Shown here: positions 15,046-21,552 of the stretch, in pieces
Layout of the letters: each line of letters begins with the position of its first letter
How positions within the stretch are numbered: position 1 is the first letter of the stretch
NCBI GenBank assembly: GCA_029012165.1
Contig: JAQXLO010000203.1
Location: 1-22,054 of the forward strand
Length of the DNA stretch: 22,054 nt
DNA from: Oscillospiraceae bacterium
Lineage (GTDB): Bacteria; Bacillota; Clostridia; Oscillospirales; Acutalibacteraceae
Reading direction: 5' to 3'
The notes under the pieces: generated by a model
Told to the model about the DNA's origin: nothing
What the model saw: the letters and a program-made list of their open reading frames with translations, nothing else
Databases searched by the model: none
Position numbers and translations under genes: made by a program

Positions 15046-16587
15046 GTGAAACCGAAAAAACTGAAAAAACTTGTTTCTCTCTTGCTGAGCATGACACTTC
15101 TGCTCGGCATTGCGGCGCTCAGCGGCGCTTCCTCCTATCTCCTGCAAAGCGTCGGCGCCGCAGACCTGACCACGGACAGCGGCTATGTCTACACTATTGA
15201 TGCCATCAAAACCACCGCACAGATCACCGGCTATACCGGCACCGCGCACACCTGCACCATCCCGTCGGATATCAGCGGCTACAAGGTCACGTCCCTGAAA
15301 GCGGAAGCATTCAAAAACAAAAACACCATACTTTCGGTGACGATTCCCGACACGGTGACGACCATCGGCAGCGAGTGCTTCTCCGGCTGTACACTTCTCG
15401 GAACGCTCAACATGGGCAGCGGCATTTCTTCCATCGGCAGCAAGGCTTTTGAAAACTGTAAAATTTTATCGACTTTGGATGTTCCTGCCGCCACCGCCTC
15501 CATCGGAAGCGATGCATTCTATGGATGCACTTCGCTGAGCGCAGTGAACGTGGCCGACGGCAATCTGGTCTACCAAAGCAAGGACGGCATCCTGTTCGAC
15601 AAGCTTGGCACCAAGCTGATCCTCTACCCTGCCGCCCACAGCGGCTCCACATACAACGTCTCCGGCGTTAAGCAAATCGAGGATTACGCTTTCTACGGGT
15701 GCAAAAATCTGACGACCGTCGAAACAGCCGCCTCCGTCACGACGCTGGGCAAGGGCGTTTTCAAGGACTGCACTGCGCTGACCTCCGTTGCATTGGGCGG
15801 CTCGCTCAAAAAGCTGGAGGACTCCGTTTTCAGCGGCTGCAAAAAGCTCACCTCCCTCAAGCTGCCCACCACCCTTGTCTCCATCGGAGAGTCCGCTTTC
15901 AAGGGATGCACCTCGATCAAAAACCTCACCATTCCCACAGGCGTGACCACCGTCGGCGCCGATGCCTTTTCCGACTGTACCGGCTTGACCACCGTCACCG
16001 TCACCAAGGATGTGACAGCGCTTTCCGGCGCCGCCTTCAAGGGATGTACCGCCCTGTCGGAATTCAAGGTACAGGACGGCGGTTCTTTTACCGTCAGCAA
16101 GGGCGTACTGTATAACAAGGACGGCACACGTCTGGTCGCCTATCCTGCCGGCAACACGGCCGAAAGCTTCACCGTCCCGGACAAGGTCACAGCCATCGGC
16201 ACCTACGCCTTTGACAGCTGCAAGCACTTAAAAAAGCTGATCGTTCCTGCATCCGTCAAGACTTTGGCGAAGCCTGTCATCCGCAACTGCACTGCAACGG
16301 TGATTTATGCAGAAAAGAGTTCTGCCGCTCAGGACTACTTTAAGGCGAACACGGACGGCTTTGCAGAGCTTAAGATCGGCAAGGATGTTTTGCCGGGCGA
16401 TATCAATACCGACGGCGTTGTGGACAATGCGGATGTCATTCTGCTGCGGCGCTATGTCGCCAAGTGGAAGGATATCCAAATCGATACCGACGCCGCAGAC
16501 GTTAACAACGACAGCGCCATCGACAACGCCGACGTGATTTTGCTGCGCCGCTATGTGGCAAAATGGAAAAATGTTACTTTGAAATAA
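15046..16587 (+). CDS. Secreted BspA-type leucine-rich-repeat protein with C-terminal dockerin
   Basis: A 513-residue exported protein. The basic start and hydrophobic segment (residues 1-38) are a signal peptide, probably cut near VGAAD. Residues about 60-420 are LRR_5/BspA repeats (pattern SIGSKAFENCKILSTLDVP), in two blocks separated by the hairpin-like segments DGILFDKLGTKLILYPA (180-196) and KGVLYNKDGTRLVAYPA (352-368). Residues 449-510 are a type I dockerin with two calcium loops (DINTDGVVDNAD and DVNNDSAIDNAD), each followed by the identical helix VILLRRYVAKWK. BspA repeats usually mediate adhesion to host or substrate; dockerins bind cohesins. The next gene, 13 bases away, encodes a cohesin. 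No catalytic domain is visible, so it is a likely adhesin docked on the cell surface rather than a cellulosomal enzyme. Confidence 0.93.
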   Translation: MKPKKLKKLVSLLLSMTLLLGIAALSGASSYLLQSVGAADLTTDSGYVYTIDAIKTTAQITGYTGTAHTCTIPSDISGYKVTSLKAEAFKNKNTILSVTIPDTVTTIGSECFSGCTLLGTLNMGSGISSIGSKAFENCKILSTLDVPAATASIGSDAFYGCTSLSAVNVADGNLVYQSKDGILFDKLGTKLILYPAAHSGSTYNVSGVKQIEDYAFYGCKNLTTVETAASVTTLGKGVFKDCTALTSVALGGSLKKLEDSVFSGCKKLTSLKLPTTLVSIGESAFKGCTSIKNLTIPTGVTTVGADAFSDCTGLTTVTVTKDVTALSGAAFKGCTALSEFKVQDGGSFTVSKGVLYNKDGTRLVAYPAGNTAESFTVPDKVTAIGTYAFDSCKHLKKLIVPASVKTLAKPVIRNCTATVIYAEKSSAAQDYFKANTDGFAELKIGKDVLPGDINTDGVVDNADVILLRRYVAKWKDIQIDTDAADVNNDSAIDNADVILLRRYVAKWKNVTLK

Positions 16588-16600
16588 GGAAGGTCAAGCT

Positions 16601-17482
16601 ATGAAAACGAATTTAAAAAAGATCCTTTTCGCCGTACTCCTGTGCACCGTTTTGCTGTGCGCAACGCTTCCGATGGCTGTCTTTGCCGAAGATGGCGGCG
16701 CCGCCGTCTCTGTCGGCAGTGCCAGCGGCAAGGCTGGTGATACGGTCACCGTCAGCGTCAACCTGAACCAGAACCCCGGCGTCATCGCCATGAATCTCAA
16801 CGTCGGCTACGACCCCGATCAGCTGGAACTGGTCAGCGTCAGCAATGCCGGTGTGCTGAGCGGCTATTCCTCCCCGGCTGTCTACGGCGGCGGCTCCTAT
16901 ACCCTGAACTGGGAGGACGCCCTGTCCACCACCAACAACAACGCCACCGGCACCATCGCCACCATGACCTTTAAGCTCAAGGAAAACTGCGACAAGGCAA
17001 ACATCTCCGTTTCCGGCGTGGGACACGATGCCGACGTCAAGCCCGTCACGGTTTCCGGTTCCTCGGGCACCATCACCAACACCAACCCCACAACCACGAC
17101 CACCACGACGAAAGCAACCACCACCAAGGCAACCACCACAACAACTAAAAAAGCTACCACCACAACCAAGAAGGCAACCACCACCAAACGTGCAACAACG
17201 ACGTCGGTCTACACCCGTCCCTATACGCCGGAGAATACATATCCCGTAGATTTTGAACCCACAACGGAAGAATACACCACCGAAATCCTCAGTATCACGG
17301 AAACCATGACGGAATATGTTCCCGAACCGATTACAGAAGAATCCACCACGGAGCTGATTGAGGAGGACGAGAACAGCGAAAAGATGTCCAAGACACGTCT
17401 TGTGATCATCGTTCTGTTCGTCTGCTTCGCCATCATCGGCATCGGCGTTATCATTTCCATGGTTCGCAAAAGCAAGGTTTAA
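16601..17482 (+). CDS. Membrane-anchored single-cohesin surface protein
   Basis: A 293-residue exported protein. The signal peptide (1-29) ends in PMAVFA. One cohesin-like domain (about 33-160) shows AGDTVTVSVNL, GVIAMNLNVGYDPDQLELVSV and GTIATMTFKLK, typical of the type I cohesin jelly roll. A Thr/Lys linker of repeated KATTT units (164-201) and an acidic Thr/Glu stalk (about 204-262) lead to one TM helix (266-287) and a short basic tail (RKSKV) in the cytoplasm. There is no LPXTG sorting signal, S-layer domain, enzyme or carbohydrate-binding module. It follows the dockerin gene by 13 bases and precedes the HAD gene by 2 bases. I infer that it anchors the dockerin-bearing LRR protein, and perhaps other dockerin proteins of the genome, to the membrane. 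The cohesin call rests on pattern and context. Confidence 0.85.
   Translation: MKTNLKKILFAVLLCTVLLCATLPMAVFAEDGGAAVSVGSASGKAGDTVTVSVNLNQNPGVIAMNLNVGYDPDQLELVSVSNAGVLSGYSSPAVYGGGSYTLNWEDALSTTNNNATGTIATMTFKLKENCDKANISVSGVGHDADVKPVTVSGSSGTITNTNPTTTTTTTKATTTKATTTTTKKATTTTKKATTTKRATTTSVYTRPYTPENTYPVDFEPTTEEYTTEILSITETMTEYVPEPITEESTTELIEEDENSEKMSKTRLVIIVLFVCFAIIGIGVIISMVRKSKV
17090..17203 (+). repeat. Low-complexity ACC/ACA repeat encoding KATTT units
   Basis: An ACN-rich imperfect tandem repeat encodes Thr runs interrupted by KA, KKA or KRA. The codons vary (ACC, ACA, ACG, ACT), so it is not a pure simple-sequence repeat, but it may still vary in length between strains. It forms the extended linker of the cohesin protein. 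Confidence 0.85.
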
Positions 17483-17484
17483 CC

Positions 17485-18264
17485 ATGACGGAACCGCACC
17501 TGATCTGCATCGACATTGACGGCACCCTGCTGGACGGTCAAAGTGATTGCCCGCCCCGGGAAAACCTCGAGGCTATCTGCGAAGTCCGCCGGCAGGGGCA
17601 CAAGGTGTTTATCAATACAGGACGAGCATGGGCCAACATCCCGCAGGGCTTGCGGGATGTTTTGGACTGCTTTGACGGCTTCTGCTGTGCCAACGGCAGC
17701 TACGTCCGCACCCGGGACAGGGTACTGCGCAATATCACTTTCCCCGAACCGCTTCTTTTTGAGGCTTTGCAGTACTTTATTCGGGAAGATCCACGGTTTT
17801 GTCTGTTCGAGGGGGAGACGCTCCTCTTAAAAACCGGAGTCGCCTCCGACCTGTACGGCAGTCCCGGCGTGATGATCCACCATCCCGAGGAGATTCACAC
17901 CCGGTTTCAAGGCTGCCGCTTCAATGTTTTCTCCTGCGAGGGTCGCCTGCCCGAAGCTTTTCATCAAAAATTCAGCGGCAGAATCCATATTTTTCAGTGC
18001 GACACTTTCGCCGACTGTGCCCCGCTTGGCTGTTCCAAGGCAATCGGGATGCAGTATGCGGCGGCGCACTGTGCGATTCCCATGACCCACACTGTGGCCA
18101 TTGGCGACTCCGCCAACGATCTGCCGATGCTGCAAAGCGCCGCTGTTTCCGTTGCCATGGGCAATTCCCCAGAGGATATCCGCAGACAGACGGACTTTGT
18201 CACTGATTCCCATGAAAACTGCGGTGTAGCGCAGATTCTGCGCAAGCTTTTTCCCTCCCGCTGA
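17485..18264 (+). CDS. Cof-type HAD-IIB family phosphatase
   Basis: A 259-residue cytosolic HAD hydrolase with a C2b-type cap, the group that dephosphorylates sugar phosphates, nucleotides or cofactors such as FMN and PLP precursors. Motif I DIDGTLLDG (10-18), motif II NTGR (44-47), motif III K185 (in GCSKAIGM) and motif IV GDSANDLPML (207-216) are all intact. It has no signal peptide. The ATG lies 2 bases after the cohesin gene stop, with AAGG inside the end of that gene, so it is co-translated with a surface protein although it acts in the cytoplasm. Substrate cannot be assigned. A hairpin with a U-tract lies between it and the next gene. Confidence 0.93.
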   Translation: MTEPHLICIDIDGTLLDGQSDCPPRENLEAICEVRRQGHKVFINTGRAWANIPQGLRDVLDCFDGFCCANGSYVRTRDRVLRNITFPEPLLFEALQYFIREDPRFCLFEGETLLLKTGVASDLYGSPGVMIHHPEEIHTRFQGCRFNVFSCEGRLPEAFHQKFSGRIHIFQCDTFADCAPLGCSKAIGMQYAAAHCAIPMTHTVAIGDSANDLPMLQSAAVSVAMGNSPEDIRRQTDFVTDSHENCGVAQILRKLFPSR

Positions 18265-18268
18265 CTCT

Positions 18269-18303
18269 TGCATTGTCCCGATGCGGCAATGCATATATTT
18301 TTT
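18269..18303 (+). terminator. Terminator-like hairpin between the HAD and lipase genes
   Basis: TGCATTG (18269-18275) and CAATGCA (18287-18293) pair perfectly over 7 bp. Inside, CCG/CGG (18278-18280 and 18284-18286) add 3 bp around an ATG loop. The sequence TATATTTTTT follows. It resembles an intrinsic terminator of moderate strength, but it ends only a few bases before the lipase ribosome site, with no room for a promoter, so partial read-through or regulated attenuation is likely. Confidence 0.55.
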
Positions 18304-18319
18304 CAAAGGAGTATGTTCC

Positions 18320-20266
18320 ATGAAGAAAAGTCAAAAGATTCTCGCCGTCCTGCTCGCTGTGACCATGGTGCTGTCCGCCCTGCCCTTTGCCGCCTTCGCT
18401 CAAGAAGCGCCTGTGATTGACCACAGCTGCAAAACCGATTGCGGCGGTCAATGCGGGTATTCCCCGGTGATCATTGTTCCCGGCATCATGCAGTCGCAGG
18501 TCTATGTACAGAATCAGGATGGCACCGGCGATCTGATGACTGTGGACGGGTTCCCCATCGTGGAGAGCATGGATATGCAGTTCATGTTCGACACGCAATC
18601 CGTCAAGCAGGATCTGAAAAAGATGATCTGGCCGATTCTCAAGGCACTGCTTTTCGGGCAGAAGGCAAAGCTGACCGACTTGGTTTGCGAGATCGCGGAC
18701 AAGTGCTTCTACAGCCACTACTTCAATGAGGACGGCACCCGTGTCTATGACGCACAGGTGGACGAATACTGGTACTCCGTCGAGGAATCCAAAAACCACC
18801 CCGACAAATCCTACGGCTACGCCAAGGGCTACCGTACCGATAAGGACGGCAACACCCTTCCCACCACCAAATATGAAACCGAATACGACTTTATCATGCG
18901 TCAGGTCGATCTGACCGAATATGCGGATATGGCAGGGTACGACCACATTTACTACTATGCATACAGCTCTTTCGGCGATACATATTCCATCGCCGAAAGA
19001 TTCAACGAATACATTCAAATGGTCAAGGATCAGACAGGGCACGATAAAGTCAGCGTTGTCTTTATCAGTCTCGGCGGCACCATCGGCAACACCTATCTTG
19101 CCGATTTCCGCAACCCGGATGACATTGACCGCATCGTCTTTGCCGCCGCTGCAATGGACGGCTCCTATCTGCTGAGCGATTTGATGAAGGGAAATTTAAC
19201 CCTGGACAGCAAGGACTTGTACACCACGGTGCTCCCCGATTTGATGTACCTTGTGGAGCAGACACAGGGCGTCAATTTGCGCTGGGTCGGCTACCTGCTG
19301 AACGTGGTTCTGCGCATCATCCCCCAAAAGTTTCTTTCGGGTACGGTTACGGAACTGTTTCAGGCGGTGATCGACCGTGTGCTCGGCAAAATGCTGTATA
19401 ACTGTCCCTCCATGTGGGCATTGGTGCCCAGCAGCGAATATCCCGAGATGGCCGACCGCTACATCAAAAATGAAACGCTTCGTGCCAAAACAGACCGCTA
19501 CTACAACATTCAGAAAAACGCCGCACAGACGCTTAAAGAACGCACCGCAGAGGGCATGGACATCTTTGTGGTCTGTGGCTACAACCTGCCGATGCCGTCC
19601 ATTCTCGGCTGCTATACATACAGCTCGGACAACATTATTCAGGCTTCCTCTTCCTCCGCCGGTGCGACCGTTGCCCCCTACGGCAAAACCCTACCCACCA
19701 ACTACAAGCCCGCCATCGACGAAAGTTACATTTCTCCCGAACGGGAAGTGGACGCCGGTACAGCCGCTCTCCCCGAGCGCACATGGTTCATTCGCAACCA
19801 AAGCCATCTGACGCTGCAAAGCGCTCTGCACGATACAATCCACCTTTGCGTCCAGATTCTTGCCGACAAGCAGATCACCGATGCCCGTGTGCACAACGGC
19901 GGATTCGCTCAATTCAACGGATACCGCCCCACAAAGGAGCTGCAAAATCTGATCGACCGCTATGAGGAACTAACACAGGAAGAGCTTTCTGCGCTGAAAC
20001 CTGCCAAAGCCTCCGCATTGCAAACGGCCTATGAAAACGCAGTCGATGTTTTGGAAAGCAAGGACTGGGACTACGACAAAGAGCAGGAGGCCGAAAAAGC
20101 GCTTTACACGGCGCTGTACAAGGCGAAGCTGCTTCCCAATCAGGACTCCGCCGATTCTCCCTACAAAAAATATTCCTTGGCAAAGGACCTGTCAAAATTC
20201 ACCAAGGGCTGGAGCGATCTGACCGCCTTGCTCTTCGGAAGCAGGGATTATATTCCCTTTGTCTGA
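18320..20266 (+). CDS. Secreted lipase/acyltransferase-like alpha/beta hydrolase with C-terminal helical domain
   Basis: A 648-residue exported protein. The signal peptide (1-27) ends in PFAAFA. A Cys cluster (C37, C41, C45) leads into SPVIIVPGIMQSQ (48-60), like the oxyanion strand-loop of LCAT-type lipases. The nucleophile elbow is VVFISLGGTIGN, with S250 as candidate nucleophile. D437 in SSDNIIQASSS and H496 in NQSHLTL complete a plausible Ser-Asp-His triad. A long insert (about 60-200) may form a lid. Residues about 540-605 (LQNLIDRYEELT...ALQTAYENAVDVLES) look like a FIVAR-type helical repeat. No dockerin or anchor is seen, so it is probably released. Lipids are the likely substrates, but this is inferred from the fold. 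ATG 18320 has AAAGGAG at 8 bases; an earlier in-frame ATG overlaps the hairpin. Confidence 0.82.
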   Translation: MKKSQKILAVLLAVTMVLSALPFAAFAQEAPVIDHSCKTDCGGQCGYSPVIIVPGIMQSQVYVQNQDGTGDLMTVDGFPIVESMDMQFMFDTQSVKQDLKKMIWPILKALLFGQKAKLTDLVCEIADKCFYSHYFNEDGTRVYDAQVDEYWYSVEESKNHPDKSYGYAKGYRTDKDGNTLPTTKYETEYDFIMRQVDLTEYADMAGYDHIYYYAYSSFGDTYSIAERFNEYIQMVKDQTGHDKVSVVFISLGGTIGNTYLADFRNPDDIDRIVFAAAAMDGSYLLSDLMKGNLTLDSKDLYTTVLPDLMYLVEQTQGVNLRWVGYLLNVVLRIIPQKFLSGTVTELFQAVIDRVLGKMLYNCPSMWALVPSSEYPEMADRYIKNETLRAKTDRYYNIQKNAAQTLKERTAEGMDIFVVCGYNLPMPSILGCYTYSSDNIIQASSSSAGATVAPYGKTLPTNYKPAIDESYISPEREVDAGTAALPERTWFIRNQSHLTLQSALHDTIHLCVQILADKQITDARVHNGGFAQFNGYRPTKELQNLIDRYEELTQEELSALKPAKASALQTAYENAVDVLESKDWDYDKEQEAEKALYTALYKAKLLPNQDSADSPYKKYSLAKDLSKFTKGWSDLTALLFGSRDYIPFV

Positions 20267-20278
20267 CCCCATACTTCA

Positions 20279-20315
20279 AAAGGCTGCCGCAGGAAGCGAC
20301 AGTCTTTTTCTTTTT
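20279..20315 (+). terminator. Intrinsic terminator after the lipase gene
   Basis: The arms 20279-20290 and 20296-20307 pair over 12 positions with one wobble and one mismatch around a 5-base loop. A T-rich tract (TTTTTCTTTTT, to 20315) follows. It closes the surface-protein cluster. Confidence 0.85.
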
Positions 20316-20374
20316 CGTCACCATCTGCGCTCCTGTCCATATACTGATTATGGGATAAGACCCCTATTTTCAGG

Positions 20375-20381
20375 AAAGGAG
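20375..20381 (+). promoter_or_regulatory. Ribosome binding site for the TTG start of cotJA
   Basis: AAAGGAG lies 6 bases from a TTG at 20388 and 9 bases from a second TTG at 20391. The first in-frame ATG, at 20400, is 18 bases away and too far. I chose 20391 because the other genes here use 8-9 bases. Confidence 0.6.
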
Positions 20382-20390
20382 CATCGTTTG

Positions 20391-20639
20391 TTGAACGACA
20401 TGACAAGAAACTACTACGGTCAGCGTCCATGCGGCGTCAACATGACGTGCCGTGAGAAAGCGCCGAGTCCCATGCACGAATTCCATGTTTCTGCGCTGCC
20501 GGCAAATCCTGTGGTCGCCATGGCCTATGTACCCATGCAGACAGATACGACCGTATTCGACGAAGCCAAAGCGCTGTCCGAGGGAACGCTCTTCCCTTGC
20601 TTGTGTAAACCATTCCGAGGAGCAGGTGATCGCAGATGA
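20391..20639 (+). CDS. cotJA: Spore coat associated protein CotJA
   Basis: A small (82-residue) protein of the cotJ spore-coat operon. The conserved part is PVVAMAYVPMQ followed by ALSEGTLFPCLCKPF, matching the CotJA pattern of AYVPxQ, then AL..GTLFP.L..PF. In B. subtilis CotJA and CotJC interact and are incorporated in the spore coat. The start is TTG (20388 or 20391). Its stop overlaps the cotJB start by 4 bases (ATGA). The 75 bases between the preceding terminator and the ribosome site should hold a sporulation (mother-cell sigma) promoter, but I could not identify one with confidence. Confidence 0.87.
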   Translation: MNDMTRNYYGQRPCGVNMTCREKAPSPMHEFHVSALPANPVVAMAYVPMQTDTTVFDEAKALSEGTLFPCLCKPFRGAGDRR

Positions 20640-20884
20640 GCAGCAGAGCTAACGCCATGCGCAAATTGCAGGCAGCGAAATTCGCCCTGTTGGAAATGCA
20701 CCTGTATTTGGACACACACCCGGAGGATCTTGATGCCATAGCGGCGTACAAAAAGTATGAGTCCAAATACATGGTTTTGCGCTGCGAGTATGAGGAAAAA
20801 TACGGCAGCATTCACTGGCTCGGTGCGCCGGGCGTTGAATGGCTCAAAAACCCGTGGCCATGGGATTCGGAGGTGTGCGACTAA
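20636..20884 (+). CDS. cotJB: Spore coat protein CotJB
   Basis: An 82-residue protein with the CotJB signature: an N-terminal helix (RKLQAAKFALLEMHLYLDTHPED), a second helix with the AxxxYKKYESKY pattern, and the C-terminal motif NPWPWDSEV. Its molecular role is unknown; it belongs to the spore coat cluster with CotJA and CotJC. It overlaps cotJA by 4 bases and is followed by cotJC after 3 bases. A GGAG site lies inside the end of cotJA. Confidence 0.92.
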   Translation: MSSRANAMRKLQAAKFALLEMHLYLDTHPEDLDAIAAYKKYESKYMVLRCEYEEKYGSIHWLGAPGVEWLKNPWPWDSEVCD

Positions 20885-20887
20885 TCT

Positions 20888-21511
20888 ATGTTTTCCTATG
20901 AAAAAATGTTACAGTACCCGGTGCGTATCAAAAATCCCAATCCTAAATACGCACAGATCATAATCAGTCAGTACGGCGGTCCCGATGGCGAATTGGGTGC
21001 CTCTTTGCGGTATTTGTCCCAGCGGTTCTCCATGCCCTATCCCGAACTCAAGGGACTGCTGACGGATATCGGCACAGAAGAACTGGGGCATTTGGAGATG
21101 ATCGGGGCGATCGTTTACCAGCTGACACGGAATCTGTCCTATGACGAGATCAAAAAGAGCGGATTTGACACCTATTTTGTCGATCACACCACAGGTATCT
21201 ATCCCACAGCAGCAAGCGGCGCCCCATACACAGCGGCTTCCATGCAGTCCAAGGGTGACATTCTTGCGGACCTTACCGAGAATTTGGCGGCGGAGCAAAA
21301 AGCACGAGCCACCTACGACAACATCCTGCGTCTTGTGGATGACCCGGATGTGCGGGAACCGATCAAATTCCTTCGTGCACGGGAGATCGTGCATTTCCAG
21401 CGTTTCGGCGAAGGGCTGCGTCTGGCCACGGACAGACTGGACAGCAGGAACTTCTACGCCTGCAACCCATCCTTTGACGACAACTGCGGGTGCAGCTGCA
21501 AAAAGAATTGA
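20888..21511 (+). CDS. cotJC: Manganese catalase family spore coat protein CotJC
   Basis: A 207-residue ferritin-like four-helix protein of the manganese catalase family. The dinuclear metal ligands are visible: E35 (DGELGASL), E65 and H68 (TEELGHLEM), E136 (AAEQKAR) and H169 (REIVHFQRF), so it may break down hydrogen peroxide at the spore surface. It ends in a short Cys-rich tail (NCGCSCKKN) that could crosslink in the coat or bind metal. It is shorter than the catalases of lactobacilli, as usual for CotJC. The GGAGG upstream of its ATG is 14 bases away, so translation may depend on coupling to cotJB. Confidence 0.95.
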   Translation: MFSYEKMLQYPVRIKNPNPKYAQIIISQYGGPDGELGASLRYLSQRFSMPYPELKGLLTDIGTEELGHLEMIGAIVYQLTRNLSYDEIKKSGFDTYFVDHTTGIYPTAASGAPYTAASMQSKGDILADLTENLAAEQKARATYDNILRLVDDPDVREPIKFLRAREIVHFQRFGEGLRLATDRLDSRNFYACNPSFDDNCGCSCKKN

Positions 21512-21519
21512 GCACACAA

Positions 21520-21550
21520 AATACCGCGACACGCACTGTGCCGCGGTATT
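21520..21550. terminator. Bidirectional terminator between cotJC and thiN
   Basis: AATACCGCG (21520-21528) and CGCGGTATT (21542-21550) pair perfectly over 9 bp; one mismatch and three more pairs (CAC/GTG) extend the stem to a 5-base loop. The A/T ends of the stem supply U-rich 3' sides in both directions (TATTGTT on plus, TATTTTG on minus). The two genes converge here. Confidence 0.85.
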
Positions 21551-21552
21551 GT

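Noticed and set aside
16897..17187. A Val-rich minus-strand frame opposite the Thr linker
   Set aside because: It is the complement of the ACC/ACA repeat and looks like a membrane protein only because ACN reads as valine codons on the other strand.
20316..20374. A sporulation sigma-factor promoter upstream of cotJA
   Set aside because: CATATACT near 20338 resembles a sigma-E or sigma-K -10, but I found no matching -35 at the right distance, so I did not list it.
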